This document shows, one piece after another, positions 21,826 to 32,611 of a stretch of DNA of 64,000 nucleotides. Position 1 is the stretch's first letter. Every line of letters starts with the position of its first letter. The notes below the pieces were generated by a model. It was not told where the DNA came from and did not search any database. It saw nothing but the letters and a program-made list of their open reading frames with translations. The DNA is from Luidia sarsii (taxonomy: Eukaryota > Echinodermata > Asteroidea > Paxillosida > Luidiidae). The DNA lies in the NCBI GenBank assembly GCA_949987565.1, contig OX465103.1, positions 11,985,145 through 12,049,144 of the forward strand, read 5' to 3'. Position numbers and translations under genes: made by a program.

Positions 21826-24613
21826 CTGAAAGAGGGCGGCATTCGTGGCCATTAATGGTGTTGTCGGGCACTGGCAGGGGACACACCTGGGTGTGTGTAA
21901 TATCAACCACAGAGCTGTGCCCTATCCAGCGTGTCCGAAAAATGGGCCATCCGGTAGACCTACCGGTACCGTCCAGTGAACCACAGTTAATTGATTGATA
22001 GTGTGTGGAGGCACTCTATTCAGAGTGTGCACACAGTGAACCACAGTGCCTGTATTCAGCTGACTGATACCAGGGACTGTGTGGATGCAATGACCCTATT
22101 CAGAGTGCACACAGTGGGCCATTGAGTGAACAACAGTGCCTGCATTCAGCTGACTGATACCAGGGACTGTGTGGATGCAATGACCCCATTCAGAGTGCAC
22201 ACAGTGGGTCATTCAGTGAACCACAGTGCCTGCATTCAGCTGACTGATACCAGGGACTGTGTGGATGCAATGACCCTATTCAGAGTGTACACAGTGGGCC
22301 ATTGAGTGAACCACAGTGCCTGCATTCAGCTGACTGATACCAGGGACTGTGTGGATGCAATGACCCTATTCAGAGTGTACACAGTGGGCCATTGAGTGAA
22401 CAACAGTGCCTGCATTCAGCTGACTAATACCAGGGACTGTGTGGATGCAATGACCCCATTCAGAGTGCACACAGTGGGTCATTTAGTGGATCACAGTGCC
22501 TGCATTCATTCAGGGACTGTGTGGATGCAATGACCATATTCAGAGTGCACACAGTGGGTCATTTAGTGAACCACAGTGCCTGCATTCAACTGACTGATAT
22601 CAGGGACTGTGTGGATGCAATGATCATATTCAGGGAGTACAAAATAGTTGCAAGTACTGCATACAGCTGACTGATACCAGAGTGTGTGTGGATACAGTGA
22701 CCGTATTTAGAGTGAATGCAGAGTGCCCGATATTAGCAAGCATCAAGCGGAATACGCTGGCAATCTCGTTTTAACCAGGGAAGGCATTCCTTGCTTAGCA
22801 GATTTTTCAGCCTTAAGCAGCTCTATGAAATTGGGCCCTGGTCGGAGACTTCAGAAGAGAAGGGCCTCAATGCACTGTGCATGCGGGTGAACCTGTAAAT
22901 CAAGCTGGGACCTGCGACCAACTTCCCCTCTCCTCACTCACCTCCTTCTCGCTCAGCTCCTTCCCCTCTCCTCACTCACCTCCTTCTCGCTCAGCTCCTT
23001 CCCCTCTCCTCACTCACCTCCTTCTCACTCAGCTCCTTCCACTCTCCTCACTCACCTCCTTCTCGCTCAGCTCCTTCCCCTCTCCTCACTCACCTCCTTC
23101 TCGCTCAGCTCCTTCCACTCTCCTCACTCACCTCCTTCTCACTCAGCTCCTTCCCCTCTCCTCACTCACCTCCTTCTCGCTCAGCTCCTTCCCCTCTCCT
23201 CACTCACCTCCTTCTCGCTCAGCTCCTTCCCCTCTCCTCACTCACCTCCTTCTCGCTCAGCTCCTTCCACTCTCCTCACTCACCTCCTTCTCGCTCAGCT
23301 CCTTCCCCTCTCCTCACTCACCTCCTTCTCGCTCAGCTCCTTCCCCTCTCCTCACTCACCTCCTTCTCGCTCAGCTCCTTCCCCTCTCCTCACTCACCTC
23401 CTTCTCGCTCAGCTCCTTCCCCTCTCCTCACTCACCTCCTTCTCGCTCAGCTCCTTCCCCTCTCCTCACTCACCTCTTTCTCGCTCAGCTCCTTCCACTC
23501 TCCTCACTCACCTCCTTCTCGCTCAGCTCCTTCCCCTCTCCTCACTCACCTCCTTCTCGCTCAGCTCCTTCCCCTCTCCTCACTCACCTCCTTCTCGCTC
23601 AGCTCCTTCCCCTCTCCTCACTCACCTCTTTCTCGCTCAGCTCCTTCCACTCTCCTCACTCACCTCCTTCTCGCTCAGCTCCTTCCACTCTCCTCACTCA
23701 CCTCCTTCTCGCTCAGCTCCTTCCCCTCTCCTCACTCACCTCCTTCTCGCTCAGCTCCTTCCCCTCTCCTCACTCACCTCCTTCTCGCTCAGCTCCTTCC
23801 ACTCTCCTCACTCACCTCCTTCTCGCTCAGCTCCTTCCACTCTCCTCACTCACCTCCTTCTCGCTCAGCTCCTTCCACTCTCCTCACTCACCTCCTTCTC
23901 GCTCAGCTCCTTCCACTCTCCTCACTCACCTCCTTCTCGCTCAGCTCCTTCCCCTCTCCTCACTCACCTCCTTCTCGCTCAGCTCCTTCCCCTCTCCTCA
24001 CTCACCTCCTTCTCGCTCAGCTCCTTCCCCTCTCCTCACTCACCTCCTTCTCGCTCAGCTCCTTCCCCTCTCCTCACTCACCTCCTTCTCGCTCAGCTCC
24101 TTCCCCTCTCCTCACTCACCTCCTTCTCGCTCAGCTCCTTCCCCTCTCCTCACTCACCTCCTTCTCGCTCAGCTCCTTCCCCTCTCCTCACTCACCTCCT
24201 TCTCGCTCAGCTCCTTCCCCTCTCCTCACTCACCTCCTTCTCGCTCAGCTCCTTCCCCTCTCCTCACTCACCTCCTTCTCGCTCTGCTCCTTCCCCTCTC
24301 CTCACTCACCTCCTTCTCGCTCAGCTCCTTCCCCTCTCCTCACTCACCTCCTTCTCGCTCAGCTCCTTCCCCTCTCCTCACTCACCTCCTTCTCGCTCAG
24401 CTCCTTCCCCTCTCCTCACTCACCTCCTTCTCGCTCAGCTCCTTCCCCTCTCCTCACTCACCTCCTTCTCGCTCAGCTCCTTCCCCTCTCCTCACTCACC
24501 TCCTTCTCGCTCAGCTCCTTCCCCTCTCCTCACTCACCTCCTTCTCGCTCAGCTCCTTCCCCTCTCCTCACTCACCTCCTTCTCGCTCAGCTCCTTCCCC
24601 TCTCCTCACTCAC
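21826..24613 (-). other. ERC intron between exons 6 and 7
   Basis: Almost entirely tandem repeats: the 38-bp donor-containing array (22921-24613 within the intron) and the 90-bp array (about 21975-22720). A tail of a GGGCCCAATTTCA-type element lies near 22740-22850. Confidence 0.8.
21975..22720. repeat. 90-bp tandem repeat
   Basis: GTGGATGCAATGACC recurs at 22081, 22171, 22261, 22351 and 22441; about eight copies including degenerate ends. Typical words are CATTCAGCTGACTGATACC and CAGAGTGCACACAGTGGGCC. Confidence 0.92.
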
Positions 24614-24635
24614 CTCCTTCTCGCTCAGCTCCTTC
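22921..24635. repeat. 38-bp minisatellite spanning the exon 6 / intron boundary
   Basis: 45 copies of the donor hexamer (ACTCAC on plus, GTGAGT on sense) at 22936 to 24608, exactly 44 x 38 bp apart with no length change. The sense unit has 22 nt of exon end (coding KELSEKE) and 16 nt of intron. Homology to the exon stops at 24635. Because 38 is not a multiple of 3, the plus strand is open in long frames, which is an artefact of the repeat. Confidence 0.98.
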
Positions 24636-24892
24636 TGGAGGCTCTCCAGGCGTGCCCGCGCCTCCTTCAGCTGTCGCTGGTGGGCCTGCAGGGCCTCCTC
24701 GTGCTCCCGCCTCGCCCGCTCCAGCTGGCCCGTGGCCACCTCCAGCGACCGGTCCTTGGCCATCAGCGCCTCCTCCAGGCTGGACATGGCGCTGTCGGCG
24801 CTGCACTGGTCGGCCTGGGCCGAGCTCAGCCGGGCCCGCAGCTGCTGGAACTGCTCCTCCTTCTCCTGCAGCTGCTCCTGCAGGTTGTCAAT
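24614..24892 (-). CDS. ERC: ERC exon 6 (93 codons), 5' splice site embedded in a 38-bp minisatellite
   Basis: Encodes IDNLQEQLQEKEEQFQQLRA, SSAQADQCSADSAMSSLEEA and ends RLESLQKELSEKE. This matches vertebrate ERC IENLQEQLRDKDKQ...TDTALATLEEALSEKE...LQAELTEKE. Length is 279 nt, phase 0 to phase 0; acceptor CCGGCCACAG. The donor GAG/GTGAGT is the exon-proximal member of 45 identical donors at exact 38-bp spacing (see the array at 22921-24635). If splicing used any distal copy, translation would run on through VSEERGRS into TGA in the next unit, so only the first donor keeps the protein open. Codons are very GC-rich. Confidence 0.96.
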
Positions 24893-25118
24893 CTGTGGCC
24901 GGGGGACGGAAGGGGGACGAAAGGGGGGACAGGGTGGAGAGGTGGGTCAAAGCGAGGCAAGGACCGCGCGTTGCCGAGTCAAAACTTTACTTTTTCATAC
25001 ATACATTCACCACAGCTGCCAGCCAATCTTCAAGGAAATTTGGAATATTTCTGCTGAAAAGATGATTCACAGAGAAAACTACATAGAACATAGGAATACA
25101 TGTGTATAGTGGAACGTC

Positions 25119-25275
25119 ACTATAACAAACATCTCAGCATCTGGTCGTTCATTATAGCAGTTGCGGCCACATATAGAACACAAAAATTGGGAGCCAAAGG
25201 GCATTTTCGTTATAGGTGAATGTTTAGTATATCAGCATTCATTATAGCGACGCTATAACGAATGCTGATATATTT
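25119..25275. repeat. Hairpin element with ATTATAGC words
   Basis: AATGCTGATATA at the right inverts TATATCAGCATTCATTATAG; GAACGTCACTATAACAAAC at the left edge has inverse words near 25225-25262. Confidence 0.6.
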
Positions 25276-25872
25276 CCAAGCCAAAAATCGGAATCTGTTG
25301 TCAAGAGCTTGTGAAAAGTGATCGATTTTAACCCCCTAAAAAGAGGAATGGTTTCTCCAAAGATGGTTGGCAGCTATGACATACACATGCACTGTCAACC
25401 CCCCCCCCACCCCCATTAAAGCTCTTTCAGAGGGGGGTTGCGGTGGGAAGTCTTTGCTCACAGCCAGAAGCAGTGTGAAGTGAATGCAAAAGGGGACCCA
25501 CTTTCGACTGGTGCATTGTCAGTTCCTGTTCGTGACTTTGAAGCAAGCTTCGGGCGGTGGGGGTTAAGAATGGATGCAAAGAAGACCTGCTTCCCATGGG
25601 TGCAGTGTCGGTGTCCCTTTTGGGGGGCTGGGGGGAGGGATGGGAGATCTTGTTTGTGGACAAAAGTAGAATGGACACAGAGCAGCCTGTGGTGAGCGCC
25701 TTAGGGAAAGCCATCCTCACAGGGATGGGCCATCTCTTATGGTATGGACTGATGCTGCATTTGATAGCAAAGGTAACGCTTGTAGTACTGTGGCCATGAC
25801 AGTTAATGGTCTTCACGACATTTGATGGCCCGTGGTCATTTAGCCTGGTCATTGACTGACGAGGTCCCACTG

Positions 25873-26215
25873 GTCGGGGTCCATTCTGGGTCCATTCTGG
25901 GTCCATTCTGGGTCCATTCTGGGTCCATTCTGGGTCCATTCTGGGTCCATTCTGAATTTGTTTCTGTGTCCATTCTGGGTTCACTCTTGGACCATTCTGG
26001 GTATGTTCTTTGTCAATTCTTTGTCAATTCTGGGTCAATTCTGGGTCAATTCTGAGTCAATTCTGAGTCAATTCTGGGTCCATTCTGGGTCCATTCTGGG
26101 TCCATTCTGGGTCCATTCTGAATTTGTTTCTGTGTCCATTCTGTGTCCATTCTGTGTCCATTCTGTGTCCACTCTGGTCCCATTCTGGGTCTATTGAGTC
26201 CATTCTGGGTCCATG
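25873..26215. repeat. 11-bp tandem repeat (GGGTCCATTCT)n
   Basis: Two blocks of GGGTCCATTCT with GGGTCAATTCT and GTGTCCATTCT variants, separated by degenerate units around 25950-26030. Confidence 0.92.
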
Positions 26216-27744
26216 GCCCTTTTTCTTTTAGCTGGTTGAGGGGGGTTGGCAATACTCAACTTTTGTACACCAATAAACCAAGCGGGTCTAACACACTAGG
26301 AACACTCAAGTGAATCAGTGGTCAAACCCTGCATTGCCAATAAACCCTGCATTGAAATACATGTAATGTAGGTCATGGGGCAAAGAGGTCAAAGTTCACC
26401 CTTTGAGTATCTCATAGGATACTCTGTGCACAAAATAATTGGAGAATACAAACACTGAAGTAGTCCAAAAATGTGAAGTACCGTACACAAATTACAACTG
26501 GGTAAAACTGTATTTGCAAAAAAACAAAAATCAAAAACAGGAAAAAAGGGAAAAATATACACCAATGCATACACTGAAAGAGAAATTTACGACGGTACAA
26601 AGAGTATTAATGCACAAATTGACCAAAAAAATAATAATCCAAGGAAAAAAGATCAGAAGATTAGGTTAACAAAATGCAAAAAGTGGAAGTATTAGCAAAC
26701 CAAAAAATCAGAAATACAGAGGTTTTGTCATTCACAACAAAACCAAAAGAAAAGAAATTAAAAACAAACAACAAAAGGAAGTCATGACTTTTCTTCTTTT
26801 TTTTCTTACAAAAAATAAGCACAAATTGCAATCTACTTCCGAAAAATCTGCCAGACAACCGCCTTCGATCCTTGGAAGGATTGTTAGGGAATAATGCTTT
26901 GAAACCACGCCAGACATTGTTGCCTTGAAAAGGGCAGACTGCCGAGAAAACAGAGCAAAAAGGATTGGGGACATTTTAGTTTTGGATTGAACAGGAAACA
27001 GAAATAAAGGATGGCTGGAGAAGTCGGAGCGCACAGCAATGTTGACAGTCAATCAAACCAGGGAAAGAGTCCATTCCTGTCACTATCTTTTTTTTGGTTT
27101 GAGGGGATATAATTTTCACAGACGGGGACGGGAACAACTTCAGGGCACAAAACTAGGGAGCAGAGAGTCCTTTTTTAAAAGCAGGCAGACCAAAGAGAGT
27201 TGGCTGACCCCAATCACGCACAGAGAGTACAGAGAGACAGATGAAAGTATAAACCAGATAACAACTAAATCAATCATATATATATATATATAATAGAGTA
27301 CATTTACACATGCTCAATGACACGTTCCAATTTGGACACACGACCGATTATGATACACATCCATCTCATTCAGATTGCTTTTCTTCTTTGGGCGACTTCA
27401 TGGTGCTACCGTACATGTACTGGTTCTATTCTGAATGCCAAACTATCCAGTCTGCGGTAATGTGGTTAATGTGGGGTTTTGTTTCACTTTTCATTTCATT
27501 TCATTTGTGCGCACCACTTTTTTTGGGGGGGGGGGGGTTAGGGGAAATTGGGGGGGGGGGGAGGGGAAATGATCACATTATTCTTTGTCATAGACATTGT
27601 ACTTCAGGTGGGGGACTTTGTGTGAGTACAGATAATTTGCTTGGGAGAGAGGAGAGCCGGGAAAGGTCCAAGTTGCATGTACACATGTATGTAGGTTGAT
27701 TATAGGGTACATGGAAAGTTGGGCAGGGGTAGGGCCAAGGGGTG

Positions 27745-28095
27745 GGGGTATGGATGACAGGGGGCGTGGATGGCAAGGGGTATAGGTGGCAGGCTTATGG
27801 GTGGGAAGGGGTATGGGTAGCAAAGGTTATGGGTGGCAGGGGTATGGGAGGCAAGGGGTATGGGTGGCAGGCATACTGGTTGGAAGGGGTATGGGTATCA
27901 AGGGTTATGGGTGGCAGGGTTATGGATGGGATGGGATATGGTTGGCAAGGGGTATGGGTAGCAATGGATATGGGTAGCAAGTGGTATGGGTAGCAAAGGT
28001 AATGGGAGGGAGGGGTATGGTGGCAGGGTTATAGGTGACAGGAGTGTAGGTAGCAGGGGTGTGGGTGGCAAGCGGTATGGGTGGCAAGGGGCAAT
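27745..28095. repeat. About 15-bp degenerate minisatellite (GGGTATGGGTGGCAA)
   Basis: Some 23 imperfect units of GGGTATGGGTGGCAG/A. The plus strand is G-rich; the sense strand of ERC is C-rich. Confidence 0.85.
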
Positions 28096-29530
28096 GGGCG
28101 ATACACCTGACAGGGAATACATGTACTGTACATACGCAGGAGAGGGCAGATAGACAAACCCAGCAGAGCCCCATCTGTCCTCCCATTCAATGCATCAAAG
28201 CCCTGCATCAAGCCACCCTGCAATAACCAAGCCCACTGCCCAAGGCCCTCCAACTGCTCCCACTAACCACCCCCCCAACCACCCCCTCCCCCCAAAAAAA
28301 ACCACCCCAAAACCCACAGTCCCCTGGCAAAACAAAAACGCAGTAGCTTTTGCAAAACCCCACACACCACAGCACAAAAGGCAACTGTTTCCACGGTTCC
28401 TTCAGGACAGGGAATACTGCGCACAGAAAAGGGGCCTCCATCCTCCCTCTCCCCACCCTCCCTGGTCTATGAAACGAGGCTGAGGGATTCCAACAGTTAC
28501 ATGTAACCCCCCCCCCCTCCCCTCCCTTCCCTTGAAGAATCCACATTTCGCCAGAACCCTGCCTTAGAAAAATGCTCTCGTTTTCTTGAGCAGTGCGTCT
28601 CTTGATGGCCCACAAGTTCCCATTATGATGGCTTCTGACTTCCTCCCCCCCCCTTGAAAAAAGGGCTACTAATAGTACTATAGGAATGCCCCGATAGTCG
28701 GTGCCCCTGATCTTTTTCTCAGTAAACAGAGTTCTGCGTGTACTGTGTATTGCCATTGATACAGGTGCTATACTGATGCAACCTTGTGAAATTCAAAAAT
28801 CCACGGTAAAATACCGCTCGAAACTCTACCAGACTGTTTTGGATGGTCATGCCCGCATGATATGCATGTGAGGAGATCATTCATTGCCAACATGAGATGA
28901 ATGCCCTTTTCTTCATTTCAGTTTGGCGCCCTCGGGTGTTATATCAATCGAAGCACTGCTGAGCCTTTTGGCCGCAAAGTACTGCGATGATCAATTGCAT
29001 CAATCACTCCAGGACACCTTCATTGTACCAGAGACAATCCATCACTCCTGAGAAAATGGAGAGTGAATAGAATTGGAACTAAATTCTTCAGAAGAAGCCC
29101 GTAGTCCGGGCTTCGCGGCCTCCACATGTATTAGTTGAGAGTAGTTTTATCATAGTTCGTAATTTGGGGGTTATTTTCAGCCAATTTGGATTTTCATTTT
29201 TTTTTTTTTCTTCGATGCTTTGATAGAAAAAGGAATACACTTTTCCCAGTGAAATGGAACAAATACAGTCACGTTTAAGGTTTGGGGAGGGGGGTGGAGG
29301 ATGGGGAGGTGAAGGTGGTAGACGGGGTGAAGGGGCAAGAAGCAAATGAAGAATAGTGGCTTCAAGTTTGGCATTTCACTCCCCCCCCGACCCCATCCCT
29401 ACCATCTTCTTCCCTCTCCCCAAGCCCCTACTCCCCTCGAGCAGGGGAGGGAGGAGGGGAGGGGGGTGACAAAGTCCGGTCTTAGTGTTAGTTCTGAAGG
29501 AGGAGGAGGGGGTGTTAGTTCAAAGGTCAC

Positions 29531-29593
29531 CTTGATCTGCAGTATGTACTGCTTCTTCTCCTTGATCTCCATGGCATTAGTTGAATCAGAAAG
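29531..29593 (-). CDS. Candidate ERC cassette exon (21 codons), resembles the end of exon 5
   Basis: On the sense strand a T-rich tract (a run of 18 T) precedes GTCAAAG, then 63 nt open in phase 0 (LSDSTNAMEIKEKKQYILQI plus K), then AAG/GTGACC, an acceptable donor. The last 13 residues resemble the last 13 of exon 5 (EIKEKKQYILQIK against DIKERKIGVLQRK, 7 of 13 identical), with the same final codon and phase. Twenty-one residues equal three heptads, so inclusion would keep coiled-coil register. Vertebrate ERC as I remember it has no insert here. It could be an alternative exon made by partial duplication, a dead duplicate, or chance. No transcript evidence is available. Confidence 0.4.
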
Positions 29594-30179
29594 CTTTGAC
29601 GGGCGGCAAAGCAAAAAAAAAAAAAAAAAGTAAAAAAAAAATCAATAACGTAACCACAAACAAACAAAAAGAATACAGATTAGAAAGCCAGCAGGGTCAG
29701 AGGTCGGCAAACTGGTCTTGGCTCTACGCCAGTGACTCAAGGGAATGCCCCCAGTGCAGACTTCTCTCACTCCCTCTCTCCGGATAAGATTTTAGGATCT
29801 CTTGGCGTCCCAGGCTCTGACGAGTTTGTTTCCGAGAGGATATCAAATTGAATGCACACAGCAGATTAGTCGGCCACTGACGTTAAGATTATCATTTCGT
29901 GCGTGAACCACAACGTCATAAAACATGCATCAAAACTGGCAGCTGGTGAGATAAGTCACCCGGTTTGGGATGATCAAGTTCAGTTCAGTTGCCGTACGGT
30001 ACTGTACGTCCAGGCACATCAAAGATTTACCAATGTGCTCTCTGCTACATGTATGCAGTGTATTCACACTGCTGTGGATTCTGACTGACTGGCAGCCAAA
30101 TTCCATCCAATAGGGCTGTGTGCAAGATTCACCCCCTTCCAAAACTCCTGACGAGAATCCAGACCAAAGCCCAAAACCT

Positions 30180-31200
30180 GTGTTAGCCTACGGGGTTACT
30201 ACATGTAGCCTACAGTGTCTGTGCACACATGTACACTGTACATGTATATGTGCAGTATGGATTTCTGCTACATTGTACATAAATTATAACTTGTACACCA
30301 GGCTGTGATATGCTCTAAGATTGGCTCATGCATGTGTACACAGGTTCTGGTGATCAATTGAACAGACCAGTTGTGGCCATGAGATTCACATACTGTACAG
30401 TACATGTAGTGTACATGTACGCACATGTAGATGTGCATATGTACATGTATACAGTATGGTACATGTACATGTACACGTATATGTACATGTACACAGTAGG
30501 TACTAAAGTGTAGTGTAGCACACCTCACGGATGACTGGATGCATCGGATATCGAATGAGAGACACCCATCCACTCACTCTCCACCCAACCCTCCCCTCAG
30601 ATGGCCTGAGATGAGACTGGCTGAAGCCAGACAGAGACGATGTTGCCGGCTACCAACCAGACCAGATGGTGCCTGACAAGGCAGGCAACGTGCTCCGAGA
30701 GATGTCCCTAATTAACAGCTCGGATTGAGTGCTGGCTTCCTCCTCTATTTTGCCCTTGATGGATTGGTGACTTACATGTAGAAAGGCAATGACAGCAATT
30801 TTAAACCAGCCATGCAATTCAGAAATGATTTCACATTAGGAACATTGTGTACATGCAGGTATGCTCTACATGTACATGTACATGTACAAATGTACACTGT
30901 ATATGCTTGCTGAATAACATTTGTACACTCATACCAACGTGTGCACGTACATGTATGTGGATGTATGTAAATTTTCAAGCCCATAATGAACTTTTGTTTT
31001 CATCCATTCCCTTGTTAGGGGTACAAGTATTGTACATGTACGGTACAGTAAGTAAAAATAAAAGCATGGTGCAAAAATTACTGTTTAAGAGAGATGCACG
31101 TACACATTCTACAGTATGCCAAATGACATACACTGTAAATGTGCATTGTAAATTGTAAACTGTAAACAAAGTACATACACTGCACTTCTACATGTAACAT
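30180..31200. repeat. GTACAT-word cluster
   Basis: Short palindromic runs such as TACATGTACATGTACA separated by CAGTA, GCATG or CCGGTA words. Densest at 30220-30500 and 30850-30960. Confidence 0.8.
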
Positions 31201-31805
31201 GCAAACCAATTATCGGTATTGGTTGGAATGCAAAGTCTCTGACTTGTACTCAGTCCCCCCAAAAGCTACCGGTACATCATTCTGCCTTTGACAGGGGTTC
31301 TGCTGAAAGTTCACGCCCTCTAGTCTGATTTCTTAGAATTATCGCATTAAATTTCGGGTCATTTTCCGGAATTCCTTCTTCATCTGAACTGCAGATGACT
31401 AGAACAAACAATCTGCTCCGAGAGTCCACGGTTGTATTTCTAGAATGAAGCAGAGTGGAGAGCAGGGGGGAAGGGAGTTGTTTGTTGACACACGGAGGCT
31501 GATCTCCCAGCAGCTAGGAAGTTGGCTTCAAATCGTCTGGCCACTACTTCTTCTTTTTTCTCTTCTTCTCCTCTTTCTCCCTCCTCCTCCACCTCCTCTT
31601 CCTCCTCCTCCTCAGCCGAGCGCCGATGATTTCCCTAGGTGGGGTCCGTTAATCCGTTGTAATAAGGGGGTAACTTCGTTAGGGCCAAGGCGGCCTGGCC
31701 GCGCATGGCTGGCTACCAGTCCGCATCCACGCTGCCCGCCTACCGGGGATAATCAGTTTACCAGGGTTGGTTAGCGCACTGATTTCAATGCGACGAGGCA
31801 GTGAC

Positions 31806-32268
31806 GAGTCAGAGAGGGAGGGAGAGGAGGGAGGGAGGGAGAGGAGGGAGGGAGGGTGGGAGAGGAGGGTGGGAGGGAGGGAGGGAGGGAGGGAGGGAGG
31901 GAGGGAGGGAGGGCGGGAGGGAGGGAGGGAGGGAGGGAGGGAGGGAGGGAGGGAGGGAGGGAGGGAGGGAGGGAGGGAGAGGAGAAAGGGAGAGGAAGGA
32001 GGGAGGAAGGGAGGGAGAGGAGGGAGGGAGGGAGAGGAGGGAGGGAGGGAGAGGAGAAAGGGGGAGGAGGGAGGGAGGAAGGGAGGGAGAGGAGGGAGGG
32101 AGGGAGAGGAGGGAGGGAGGGAGAGGAGGGAGAGGAGGGAGGAAGGGAGAGAAGGGAGGGAGGGAGGGAGAGGAGGGAGGGAGGGAGAGGAGGGAGGGAG
32201 GGAGGGAGGGAGAGGAGGGAGGAAGGGAGAGGAGGGAGGGAGGGAGGAAGAGGAGGGAGGGAGGGTAG
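31806..32268. repeat. (GGGA)n-type polypurine tract
   Basis: About 460 bp of GGGA and GAGGA words, nearly free of pyrimidines; polypyrimidine on the ERC sense strand. Confidence 0.95.
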
Positions 32269-32397
32269 CTTGGAGGCTTGGTGGTCGGTTCAATTAGCCG
32301 ATATGCTGGTCTGGATAGCTTCTTCCGACCGTGTAAAAAAAAAAAAATGGGTCAAATCTAAGACCCACAGCAAGCGTGACTATACCAATCAACCGAT

Positions 32398-32611
32398 TGC
32401 GTGACCAATGTTTACATGCCATCAAGGGAGTTATACAGTGGGTATTTTTTTCATCTCATTTGGTGTAGAACAGGAGTAGAAATGAGCAAAGAAGACAATC
32501 ATATTGTCCACATTCTTCTTTGTACATTTCCATCGCCGCTCTGTGCCAAATGAGATGAAAAAAAAACCCACTATAAGTCACGTGATGGCATGTAAACAGT
32601 GGTTGCGCAAT
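32398..32611. mobile_element. 214-bp foldback element
   Basis: Left GCGTGACCAATGTTTACATG ... TTTTTTCATCTCATTTGG inverts right CCAAATGAGATGAAAAAA ... CATGTAAACAGTGGTTGCGC, with a 90-bp loop. Confidence 0.85.

Noticed and set aside
21291..21842. 183-codon minus frame beginning MPPSFRQACWTSRS
   Set aside because: A different frame of exon 7; the in-phase ERC frame is the supported one.
22877..25057. 726-codon plus-strand open frame (Ser/Pro/Leu-rich, period 38 residues)
   Set aside because: It is the 38-bp array read three units at a time; all three frames are open and the array is antisense to ERC exon 6.
31679..32404. Gly/Arg/Glu and Pro/Ser/Leu frames
   Set aside because: Translation of the (GGGA)n tract.
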